From the NCBI RefSeq assembly GCF_030272615.1, contig NC_081413.1, forward strand, positions 189,158,169-189,222,168: a stretch of 64,000 nt of DNA, in the 5' to 3' direction. Both the position numbers and the translations under genes were made by a program. This DNA comes from Cryptomeria japonica. Its lineage: Eukaryota; Streptophyta; Pinopsida; Cupressales; Cupressaceae. Below are positions 35,100 to 45,876 of this stretch, in pieces. The notes below the pieces were generated by a model, which worked only from the letters and a program-made list of their open reading frames with translations, did no database searches and was not told the DNA's origin. Every line of letters starts with the position of its first letter. Position 1 is the first letter of the stretch.

Positions 35100-36750
35100 A
35101 AGGTGGTGATTCATTTTAACTAGAAGAAGAAGTAGGAGTACTCAAAGAAGAAGTAGGAGTACTTGAGGAAGAGGTAGGAGTACTCGGAGAAGATTTGGAA
35201 GATGAGGTTTGCAAACAAGCTTGTAAATTGGTATCATCATGCAAAGTATACACCTTTTTGTTATAAATGAATTTAAATTGACGATGAAGAGTAGAAGGAA
35301 CAAAATGCATACTATGAACCCAAGGTTGTCCCAATAAAAGATTGTAAGTAAGACTATCGAGCATGAATTGAATAGGTGTAGGTAAAATAACAGGTCCTAC
35401 CTTAACAGGCAAGGTTATAGTACCTCAAGAAGTTCTAGCAACATTGTCAAAATCGCGAATAGAAAGAGATTCAGGTTTATTCAGAGAAGTATCCACATTT
35501 ATCTTACGTAATAGATCAATGTTACAAACATTAAGGTCAGATCCATTGTCCACAAGGGTTTGTATTATAGCATTACCACTAATAAGGACAACAATCATAA
35601 AAGGATATATTGATTTTGAATTTCTTGAGAGGGTAACTCATCTCGCATGTACACAATTTGAGCCCTAGACGGTTTCATAGAGTCAATCAAGGAAGCCATG
35701 TTATTAGGTGTCACCGGGGGTGGGACATCTAAGCTCTTTAAAGAATCGTGTAACATTTCATGATGTGTGGATGAAGTTTGAATTAAATCCTCAAGGGATA
35801 TCTTGGTAGGAGTAGCTTTAAGTTGTTCAATAAGATCATACTCTTTACCAAGATGTTGTGATATACGAGGTGTTGGTGGAAGAATAGGTTGGGAAGTAGG
35901 AAGAGAAGAGGGAATCACCAGAGGAGGATTAAGTTGCCCGTTGTTCCTTGTATTATAGGTATGGGCAATTGAATTATAACTCTCTTTGGTAATTTGTTTC
36001 TAAGCATACTCATAAGGACTCTTGGTGGGATAACCTCCTTGCATAGTAATAATTGGTTTGTTAGGAGTGCTAAAGGCACCATCAGTATAACCACCTTGAA
36101 CCACAAAGAGAGCCTTGTTAAGAGGTTGAGAAGTTTGAGGAGAACTAGCACCTTGAACCACAAAAAGAGGTTTATTGGGTGTTTGAAGATTATCGTCGTA
36201 ACCAGTCACATTTATCATGTTAATCAATCTTTCGGATATTTTTAGATTGTTTAAAGATGTTTTAGTAGAAATGAAATCATCAAGAGCATCATCTAGCATA
36301 GCATCGTCATGACTAATAAATTGTTGATTATGGGATTAAATGGGAGGTAAATCATCACAAAGAGGATTTTCATACACTACCATGCTACCAGATTTGGAGG
36401 ATAATTTGATAGAGATGACTTCATGAGGAGAGTCATCCAAATTATCTACATCATCACTACAAAATGACATAGTAACTATGTTGATTAGTTTTTGGCAATA
36501 TGTTTGTTTAGAAGGATTAGGATAAACAAACTCAACAAGAGCTTTATCAATTTATTCCTTACTAAAAGTGTAACCATCGTAAGCAAATGCATTATCATAT
36601 GAATGACAATCTTGAAAATAAAGATTTGACATGATTGAAAAACTAACTTGGAAATGAAAAATGCATATAAAACTTAAAAGACACACAATGCATATAACAA
36701 TATTTTTGAGATTTTTTATGTTTTTGATATAAAACAAACATGTCAATAAC
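35100..36750 (-). pseudogene. Gag-protease remnant of element C
   Basis: Three separated open segments. One (35595-35918) resembles the region of element 1 before the protease (YDLIEQLKATPTKISLEDL against YDLVNQLRKTPAQISILEL). The protease core reads LVDNGSDLNVCNIDLLRKI near 35540, with DNGS where element 1 has DGGA, followed by SLTYNLLLGQPWVHSM near 35330. A Ser/Thr/Pro run from three 21-bp repeats (35132-35190) ends it. Stops and frameshifts make it non-coding. It is clearly Tat-like, but a different family from elements 1 and 2. Confidence 0.8.
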
Positions 36751-36782
36751 AAGATCTAATTAGAAGATGCAATGTAAGAAGG

Positions 36783-36794
36783 TCGGGTTCACCA
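36783..36794 (-). other. Putative primer-binding site of element C
   Basis: TGGTGAACCCGA on the minus strand starts three bases inside the LTR end at 36798. The tRNA was not identified. Confidence 0.55.
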
Positions 36795-36797
36795 AAA

Positions 36798-37257
36798 TGT
36801 TTAGTATACAAATGGAATTGGGTAATTTTAGAACCCAATCCCACTTTCATTCCAAACATTGGAATACGAAAGCACCTAAAGGAGCGATCCTCTTAGACTA
36901 ACTCTTGTAAAAGAGAGTCAAGGGACACCTTTAAGGTTTGTATTTCTTCATTTCTATGAAAGGGAATGTACTAAATGTGGGAGAATGAAAGGCTATGCTA
37001 ATAGGATGAATAAAAGTAACTAAAACAATAATAATAACTGACTGATATAGTAACATAACTGAAATAGCAAGTATAGATCCGAGAATACAAATTTGGTGTG
37101 CACCTGCAATAAAAAATTGAGCTTGACCTGATAGGACCAGGGTGTTGGGCGCCCTGGTCCCTGAGATCCAGGACTAGTTTCTGACAGAGAGCTTGCACTT
37201 GTTAGATGAGATCTCCCAAAAATTTCTTGCTCTGATGAAAACTTGTAAATGTACCTG
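36798..37257 (-). repeat. 5' LTR of element C, part next to the internal region
   Basis: Starts TGTTTAGTATAC in plus reading (the CA end in element orientation). It is interrupted at 37257 by element B and resumes at 49033. It contains the palindrome GGACCAGGG...CCCTGGTCC at 37134-37160. Confidence 0.7.
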
Positions 37258-40200
37258 TGTAAAGACGTCAATCTAGGATCTAACCCTAAACTACTCTTTA
37301 TTCATAAATAAACTTAAACTTCAAATTTTAAGCATATGTTATACAAGATATAAGAAAACATTGAATATGGATATAAAAACATTCATAGATATATCATTAT
37401 AATGCTAATGAATAATACAATTTTCTCACTTAGAAGTCCTTATTTCCTACTTAGGCTTCCAAATTTCCTTAAAAATATACAAGAAGATGCATCCGTCGAT
37501 CTTTAGTTTGAGTCGCTTCCTTCAGTCCTTTGAACGCAGACGAGAACAAGAATCGGGCGCTTTTTCCGCCCAACCTTGAAGCTTACGCTTCCCTGGAATT
37601 CTTGGTCAATCAAGAATACCCGACCCTGCATGAATTGTTTTAACCAAAGAATTCGAAAGCAAGAGGGAATCCGGTGCATGCCTAGATATATATGCATTTT
37701 CATTTTTCTACTTCATTCTAAGAAACAAGCATTCGCTATCATACTAGGATGTGGTAGAGAGCATAAATAAGGAATTTCCATCAATTTCTATGGATAATTC
37801 AAATAATAACTTGGCCGAGTATAATGCCATGCACAACAAAATAATAGTTGGAAAAAGCAACTATTCTCCCTAAAAACATCCACATTCGGCACCTATCCCG
37901 AAAGGTAATTTTCTAACTCAAGCTTAACCCTAGCTTGGTTCCCTCGAAAACAAATTCAATTGTGAATACAATCTTTCTTTTTAAACAAAAATAGAGATAT
38001 CATTTTCCTTACTAATCATTACTAATATAGCTATTGAAGACAATCTTTTATATTTTGGAAAACGATAAACTTTCATAAGCAATAATCTCATAATCAATCT
38101 TTCGACTAAATAAGGTACATGCAAAAGAAGGTGTTATACATGTATGAATTTAATCTCATATATAACCAAAAAGTACGCAAACACATTCTTAAATAGAATT
38201 AGAACTAATTATTCTGGACAAAATACGTTATTAACAATTAGTTAACATTTTTTTCTCTATATTCTTTTCTTCTATTCTAAAATGATTTACAATGCATTTC
38301 AAATAAGATAATGACATATGAAACAAATTTGGATAATCATACCTAATATCTAAAGCTTCTAATTTTATACATTCTCATACCAAATAATAACAAATAATAA
38401 CCATAAACAAGGAATTTTGACCTCTTGTAAACTTGGTCCGGTTTGTACGACCTTGACGTTCTTTCGTCAAATAGTTCCTCGCCTTGTTCGCAAGTCTCTC
38501 TCAAAACTATTCCTATCAAATCTATCTCTATTTCTCTCTTCGATATTATCAAAGTATCTTCTCCTCTACTCTATCCTTCTCTTCTTGATTCTCTCGTCCT
38601 TTCTTGTTAGCGAAGAAAAGATGATCCTTTCTTCTATCTTCTCCCTCTATTTATCTAATTTTTCCCTAAGATTACTCCTTTATTAAGGGCTCGGTGATTG
38701 CAAAGGTTAAGAAATCTATTACCTTCATATCCTCTTACTCTTCCACGTCTGAGAGAGATGGCATCTTTTGTTATATTTCTGCTACTATTGTGCAAGATTA
38801 ACACCATGATAGAAGTATATCTCTATGTTACCTCCACAATATGAGTTCATCTCTAAGTTGTCTGTTGCTTCTATTATCCCTTGATCGTGATTACAACAGT
38901 TCTTATCGATTGAATGGAGAGGTTGGAAGATGTAACAAACTCTTATGTGTTTGTATTTCGCAGTTTCCTTGCTATATTTGCTAGGTCTACGCCACGTTGA
39001 GGCTCACTTTGCTTGTTTTATGCCACCACTATGATTCTTTCTCTTGCTGCGTGGAATGGAGAAGTAAACTGGGGTTTCAAACATGTGCAATGGCAATTTT
39101 ATCGCTCCATGCATGGCGACATTCCCTATCTTTGCTATGAACTGACTGTTTGCTATTACACCCACATTGGAACTCTTAATTCTACACTTAATTCCACTAG
39201 TCTATGCATATTCTAACGTTAACCATGGTCTATTTCCTTTGCATGCAAAGTTCCTACGTTAAAATCATCCAATTCATGCATTTAGTCGTTGGTTTTTGCA
39301 TCACTAATGTTAACTAAAGTCTCTGTTTTAAGTTCCAACATTTGCATGCCATCAACTCCACGTTAACATCCTCAAATTTCTGCATTAAAACCTATATCTT
39401 CTATGTGTTAATTAATATCTTTGTTTTATGCCATGTCACTCGACTCATATTAGTCGTTATTTTAACTCCATGTTGTTTGGCCATATGAATTTGTTGATTG
39501 CAGTCTAAGCGGCCACCTTTTGGTCATGCGACATAGTCATTTTTTTCTCAAACTAAATCCACCACCTTTTATTAAGTCATCATTTAACATGCGACTTTAT
39601 GTGATATTTAACTTAGAAATATTTAAAGTTTATAATTTATGTTCCTAATTTAATATATATATATATATATATATATTCATATTCATAATATGTTTTATGT
39701 AATCACTTTTATAGCGTATGACCATTTCTGTAATGATTAAATTTACAATTTCACCTAAATATATATATATACATAATCGATAAATTTCAATTTTCCTACC
39801 ATCTATATAACAATGACTAATCAATTTATAAACTAGTCATATAATTCAATTTATTCAACGACTAATTAATCATACTAAAATATTCAATATAAATCATGAA
39901 CTATATCACTTTTGAATATACAAGTTTATAATCTATTCCTAATTCATACGACTAAAATGTAATTCCGAAAACCAAACATAATTGACAATTTCACACAAAG
40001 CAAATGAAATCATGGAATCGCTATATAATTCAATCATTAATAAATTTTTCATCCTATATAGTCGAATTTAACATAAAATTCTCATTCATAAATGCAAAGA
40101 TAAATGTATATGCAAATGTGGTGTGTGAGATTCCCTTTTTCCATCGAAGTCATTTAGTTAAAAACAAGTCTACCTGATTCGTGTTCTCACCTTCGACTTC

Positions 40201-40424
40201 GTTCACCTGATCCTGCATTACTTGCACTCGATAGTTTATCAGTATTGACAAACCCAAAAGAATATTAAATGTCGAATTTCATATCAATTGCAAGAGTAAA
40301 AATGCATACAATATTTTCTCACAACTGGATTATGAATGATAAAATCTATTTTAATTTCAATGCATACATAAAAATCACATTAAATCTTTAAAATGCACAT
40401 TATTAAAAAATACGATTCATGACA
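37258..40424 (-). repeat. 3' LTR of element B
   Basis: 3167 bp, TGTAAAGACGTC...TTCATGACA in plus reading. Nearly identical throughout to 45877-49032, with scattered substitutions and small indels including different (TA)n lengths near 39656 and 48273. No internal gene recognised. Confidence 0.92.
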
Positions 40425-40440
40425 TCCTTCACCTCTTGGA
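40425..40440 (-). other. Polypurine tract of element B
   Basis: The minus strand reads CCAAGAGGTGAAGGA directly before the 3' LTR start TGTCATGAATCG. Confidence 0.65.
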
Positions 40441-40620
40441 AGAGACATCGTCTCGATGTCTTGCCACTCATCAATAATCACAAAACAATAATATCGCATA
40501 AAATGTCAACCATACCTCAAATTCAAATAATAATACCAATAGCACACAGGCTATCCAAGTTTACATCATAAAATTTAAATAATTGTTTCAAAATATCCAA
40601 AATTAAATAGCAGTTATTTC

Positions 40621-43600
40621 CTAAGAAAGCAAATGAGGAAAATGACGGTCAATCATCTCAGCATCCTCCCATGTAGCACTATCCTCAGAATATTGGTCCC
40701 ATTGAACCTTATACTGAGTGAAATCTCTGCTACGTAGCTTCACACTACGCTGATCTAGGATTCAGATGGGCTCCACTAGCACCACCTTGGGATCCTAAAC
40801 CTGTAAGGATTGTCAATCAAGAATATGAGATGCATCAGCATTGTAAGGTTTCAGTAAAGACACATGAAACACATTATGGATTTGAGCTAAAGCAGGGGGT
40901 AAAGCTAATCTATAAGCAACTGGATTGATAACCTCCAGTACATCAAAGGGTCCCACATATCTTGGAGCCAATTTTGATGATTTTCCAAACGAGATAGAGC
41001 TCTTATGAGGTTTGACTCTCAAAAAGACTTTATCTCCTGCAGTGAATTGTCTAAAAGTTCTATTTCGGTCTGCATAACTCTTCTGTCGGTCAGCTGCTTC
41101 CTTCAATCTACTCTTAATCAACACCATTTGCTCCTCCATTTCTTTGAGTAAATCTGGACCAATAATGATCCTATCCTCTAGTCTATCCTAGCTGATAGGT
41201 GTGCGACATTTTCACCCATAGAGTGCTTCAAAAGGTGCCATCCCTAATGATGCATGAAAGGAGTTGTTATAAGCAAATTGAACTATGGGCAAGTACTCCT
41301 CCCATTTGTACTGTTGATCCATGCAATACATTCTCAAAAGATCCTCCACTACCTGATTAACCCTTTCTGTTTGGCTGTCAGTCTGAGGATGATATGCTAA
41401 GCTAAAATTTAGCCTTGTTCCCAATGCTGCATTCAATGTTGTCCAAAATCTGGAAGTCATCCTGGTATCCCCATCAGATATTGTAGTTTCTGGAACTCCA
41501 TGTAACCGAAAAATTTCTTGCACAAATTTCTTGGCAAGAACAAATGATCCATTTTTTAGATTTCCAAGTATGAAATGTGCAACTTTAGTCAACTTGTCCA
41601 CCACTACTAAGATAGTGTCATGCTTATTCTTACTCATCGGTAATCCTTGGATGAAATCCATACTGATTACCTGCCACTTGTATTCTGGTATAACATGTTG
41701 GAATAGAAGTCTTGCAGGATGAACATGTTCAGCTTTTACTCTTTGACATTCTAGGCATTGTGCTACATACTCAACCACTCCTTTCCTGAGTTTAGGCCAG
41801 AAATATAATGATTTCAAATCAGCTACCATCTTTGTTATTCCAGGGTGTCCTGAATAAGGTGTATTGTGCATCTCATGTAATATCAACTTCCTCAACTCTC
41901 TCCCTTCTTGTATGTACATCCTTCCTTGGTATCTCAAAATACCCTCTGGTTCTATCTCATATCCATCATAATGATGCTCTGAAGAGTCTCTTTCCAAGGC
42001 TTGTTTAACTCTTAAATAATGTTCATCTTCAGAAAGATTCTGCAACACTTGTTGCTTCAAATTTGTCCTTGTTGTAACCATAGCAGATAGGTGTCTTCTT
42101 CTGCTGAGAGCATCAGCTACTCTATTTTCTTTCCCTTGGATATATTCAATGCCAAAGTCATACTCACTTAGAAATTCAAGCCACCTTCTCTGTCTTGCAT
42201 TTAGGTTAGGTTGTGTAAAAATATACTTCAATCCTAAATGATTCGTTTTAAGCTCAAAAGGCTTCCCTAAAAGGTAATGTCTCCACATTAGTAATGCATG
42301 CACAATAGCTAGTAATTCTAAATCATGCGGAGCATAATTCATCTCATATTGCTTTAGCTTTCGTGATTCATATGCAACCACCTTTCCTTCTTGCATCAAC
42401 ACTGCTCCCACACCTTCACCCGAGGCATCTGTAATTACTACAAAATGTCTGTTGGGATCTGGTATTGTTAATACTGGTGCTGTTGTCAATTTCTGCTTCA
42501 GGAGTTGAAATGATTCCTCACACTTCTCAGTCCATTCAAACCTTTTTTCCTTTTTCTGAAGTGAGGTAATTGGTCCTACTATCCTGGAAAACCCTTCCAC
42601 ATATTTTCTATAATATCCAGCAAGTCCCATAAAACTTTGAACTTTTGAAACATTTTGGGGTGTTGGCCAATCTACTATTGCTTCTATCTTTGCAGGATCA
42701 ACTGAAATTCCTTTGGCGGATATGACATGACCTAAGTATTGCACCTTTTCCTGAAAGAAGGCACACTTAGAGAATTTCCCATAAAGTTTACGATCTCTCA
42801 ATTGTTGCTAAACTATCCTCAGGTGCTTCTTATGTTCTTTTTCATTCTTAGAATAGATCAATATGTCATCAATGCATATTAAAACAAAATCATCTAAGTA
42901 TTCTCTGAAAATACTGTTCATGAGGTTCATGAATGTTGCTGGGGCATTAGTTAAACCAAATGGTACAACTGTGAATTCATAGTGCCCATACCTTGTTCGG
43001 AATGCAGTCTTAGGAATGTCTTCATCTTTAATCCTTAATTGATGATATCCGAATTGAAGATCAATCTTGGAGAATACAGATGCACCTTTCATTTGATCAA
43101 ATAATTCATCTATCCTTGGTAGAGGATATCTGTTTTTGATGGTTACTTTGTTCAACATCCTATAGTCAATGCATAACCTCAAAGTACCATTTTTCTTCTT
43201 TACAAAGATCACCGGTGCACACCCCACGGGGATACACTTGGTCTAATAAAACCTTGCCTAAGCAACTCCTGCAATTGAGCCTTAACCTCATATAGTTATG
43301 TTGTTGTCATTCTATATGGAGCCTTAGATTGCGGCTCCGTTCCAGGTAAGAGTTCTATAGAAAAATCGAACTCTCTCTTAGGTGGTAACTTGGTAAGATC
43401 TTCTGGAAAGACATCTAGAAACTCTGCAAGGATAGGATAATCTGTAGGACTTTTCTCTACTTTATTCAAATCATTAACCATGACGGCAATGATGGAACAT
43501 CCTTTTCTTTGGGCCTTCTTGAGTTGCATTGCCGAAATGTATCTCAATTCAAGAGGATTTTGAGACCCGAAAATTTCAACGGAATTCCCAAAATCATCCA

Positions 43601-43775
43601 TGCAACTAATGACCTTATCTTCACCGTTCACTATGGCTTTATGTTCAGTCAACCAATTAATACCTAAGATCAAATCATATGATCCTAGTGGTGCAACATA
43701 AAGGTTAACTTGGGTTTGGAAACTAGGAAGTTCTAATTCATTGCAAAATAGAGAAGTATCTACCCTCTTTTCTGC
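40621..43775 (-). pseudogene. pol: Pol of element B: protease end, RT, RNase H, integrase, chromodomain (broken)
   Basis: RT reads [20 protein letters not shown] and [13 protein letters not shown]; the catalytic box is CIDD in place of the usual YxDD or FxDD. RNase H ([26 protein letters not shown]) and integrase follow. Integrase has an HHCC finger ([11 protein letters not shown]...CLECQ), DDE-type core residues ([24 protein letters not shown]) and a GPF module ([11 protein letters not shown]). A chromodomain near 40630-40750 reads KVQWDQYSEDSATWE. Stops lie at about 43296, 42805, 41212 and three sites between 40710 and 40815, with a frameshift between 43227 and 43296. Most can be explained by C-to-T or G-to-A change. 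Confidence 0.92.
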
Positions 43776-45014
43776 TCAATTTCCATACTGAACCATCCAT
43801 GAATTTGAAAGATAACCAGGTTTAACAGTTATTCTAGAAACTACTTGTGGATCAATAAAACATTCAGTAGCTCTTGTATCTATTAAAATAGAAACTGTTT
43901 GTCCAAAGAGCTTACCGGTAACCTGGATAGGTGCGGTTTGGAAATCAACTTGATGATTGTTGATAGCAGCGTGAATTTGATGTTGAGGGGCTCCTTGTTG
44001 ATATGCTCCTCTCTGTGTTGGGGTACGTTGTGGATAATTGGAGGCATAATGACTCCCTCCATAATTATAACACCCATCCCTAGGACCAGGATGGCCACTT
44101 GACCTTCCTCTGTCCATATTCTGCCGAGCATTGGTGTTATTGTTTGCTTTCTTGTTTCCATCCTGATTCGCTCTTCCTTTTTCTTGGGTGTTGGGTCCCC
44201 TCTTAAGATTTCTTATCTGCTGATTGTTGCCATTGTGGTTCCTTTGGAAATTTCTATTCCCAAAATTCAGTCGGTTGTTCTCATTCTTTCGGAGGTTCCC
44301 CAACTGCTGTAACTTCTGCTCTTGCTTAGTCGCCTTTCCAAATACCTCCACCATAGTTAATGGATTATGGATATCCACCTCTGCTCCTATATGGGTTCTT
44401 AAACCCAAAATGAACTTCCAAATACAAAATCTTTCATCCATCTGGTATTGTAGAACATACTTAAGGAGATTAGTAAATTTCTCTGAGTACTGTGTTAGCG
44501 ACATATTACCTTGAGTAAGGTTTTGAAATTCTGTCATCTTCTTGTCGAAGAATAATTGAGGAAGCCACCTTTTCCTGAAGGATTGTAAAAACAAATCCCA
44601 AGTGATCTCTCTTGGTTGCAGTTTCCTTTCTGACTTTTCATTGTCCCACCAAGTAGCAGCTTCACCAGACAACTGATAAGCAACCCAAACTGCCTTGGTT
44701 TCATTTGACATGTTGCGGAGACCAAAATATTTCTCCATCTCAATTACCCATGCCTCTGCACCATCGCCAATTGTTTTTCCATCAAACTTTGGCAGGGCTA
44801 TCCTTTTCAAATCTTTTGCCAACTCTTCTTCTATTCTGGCTTGGTTGTCGGGTTGCTCCTCAACCCTTGGGGCTTCCTGTCGGACTTCTCCGACCCTTCG
44901 AACCTCTTGTTCGAGATCATTCATCCTTGCGCTTTGATGATTGAGTAGGTCAAGAATTTGATCTAACCTTTCATTTCCATTACTTGGCCCTGCCCTTGTG
45001 GTTCTTGAGGCCAT
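43776..45014 (-). CDS. gag: Gag of element B (ORF reaching into protease)
   Basis: 413 codons if the start is ATG 45014 (MASRTTRAGPS); the frame is open further up to 45116. A short predicted coiled coil (about residues 18-60) precedes the Retrotrans_gag core (KFDGKTIGDGAEAWVIEMEK, SGEAATWWDNE, FLQSFRKRW). A basic Asn-rich region leads to a degraded zinc knuckle (CYNYGGSHYASNYP, two Cys changed to Tyr). The protease start has DTRA where DTGA is expected. The ORF ends at TGA 43776. The knuckle and protease changes suggest loss of function. Confidence 0.85.
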   Translation of the reverse strand: MASRTTRAGPSNGNERLDQILDLLNHQSARMNDLEQEVRRVGEVRQEAPRVEEQPDNQARIEEELAKDLKRIALPKFDGKTIGDGAEAWVIEMEKYFGLRNMSNETKAVWVAYQLSGEAATWWDNEKSERKLQPREITWDLFLQSFRKRWLPQLFFDKKMTEFQNLTQGNMSLTQYSEKFTNLLKYVLQYQMDERFCIWKFILGLRTHIGAEVDIHNPLTMVEVFGKATKQEQKLQQLGNLRKNENNRLNFGNRNFQRNHNGNNQQIRNLKRGPNTQEKGRANQDGNKKANNNTNARQNMDRGRSSGHPGPRDGCYNYGGSHYASNYPQRTPTQRGAYQQGAPQHQIHAAINNHQVDFQTAPIQVTGKLFGQTVSILIDTRATECFIDPQVVSRITVKPGYLSNSWMVQYGN

Positions 45015-45397
45015 TTTTAACAATTCTGCATCAGGGAGATGTTGATAATTCTTAGTGAAAAAGAAACATATTTGCAATGTTACGTTTTTCATAACTTCTA
45101 TCACGCTCCCTAACATCTAGCTTTATATTACAACTATAGAGATTTAATACTCTTATTGACTATTATAGGAAAACAATATAAATTTATAATATAACAGTAT
45201 CAAATAATTTTCAATCTACTTCATTCAAATTTATAACACAAGTTAGGTTCAAAATACATATAGATATCATCAAGAAATGCATAATTTTTAACTCAAAATA
45301 CGAAAGAAGACATCTTTATTTGATAATAGAAGGGAATACATCTTTATTTGGTAAAAGAAGGAAAGACATTTTTATAGAAGTGTTGTAACACATTACA

Positions 45398-45774
45398 TCA
45401 CTCATCAGGAGGAGTCAGGGGAGTGTATTCTTCAGACTCGTTAGGACTTAAAGGGGTATATCCTTCCGATTCAGTCTCACTCAGAGGGGAATAGCCCTCA
45501 GATTCATCATCACTTAGAGAAGTATACTCCTCAGATTCTTCAGAACTTATAACAATTGGCCTTATAGGCACGAGTATTCTAACTCAGGCTCTTTTTCTTT
45601 TACAGGAATATTCTTCTCAGAAGGTATTACAAGACTTCCTTTTGGGACTGGTTTCACTTCAAAAGGGACATCATCCAAAACCGGCTTGACAGGAGATGGA
45701 GGATCCTTTTTGACCCTCAAGTAATGGGCATACCCAGCTACGGACTTCCGGGCTGTCTGCTTGGTACGCACCAT
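45398..45774 (-). CDS. Histone H3-tail-like leader ORF of element B (frameshifted)
   Basis: From ATG 45774 the minus strand encodes MVRTKQTARKSVAGYAHY. Residues 2-10 after the Met equal the H3 tail RTKQTARKS, including K4, K9 and S10, with Val for Ala at position 1; similarity fades after S10. A Lys/Pro-rich linker follows (VKKDPPSPVKP, VKPVPKG, VKEKEPELE) and the frame stops at 45562. One frameshift earlier (about 45565-45600) another frame continues with VISSEESEEYTSLSDDESEG and three more ESE(G/E)Y(S/T)PL units to TGA 45398. Together this suggests an original protein of about 125 residues. It lies 88 bp downstream of the PBS, and CATTACAG just before the ATG could be a splice acceptor. Function is unknown; H3 mimicry is inferred. 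Confidence 0.7.
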
Positions 45775-45861
45775 TTCTGTAATGTTTAAACATAAAACTA
45801 TTAATCTCCAAATTTATCTTAACGTAGTGACTCATATAGGTCCTAGTGTTATAAACCCTAG

Positions 45862-45873
45862 GCTCTGATACCA
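45862..45873 (-). other. Primer-binding site of element B (initiator Met tRNA)
   Basis: TGGTATCAGAGC on the minus strand, three bases inside the 5' LTR end. This is the standard plant site complementary to the initiator tRNA-Met 3' end. Confidence 0.93.
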
Positions 45874-45876
45874 AAA

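Larger units (their letters stand above)
34781..36797 (-). mobile_element. Element C: Tat-like retrotransposon remnant, internal part
   Basis: A minus-strand fragment with PBS, gag-like sequence and protease, cut off near 34780 before any RT. A purine-rich tract (34795-34880, GGGAGAGA-type) lies at the truncated end. Downstream in plus coordinates it joins its own 5' LTR at 36798. Confidence 0.75.

Noticed and set aside
38343-38686. ORFs inside the LTRs of element B (also at 46961-47304)
   Set aside because: Duplicated only because the LTRs are; short, without domains, and in low-complexity TC-rich sequence.
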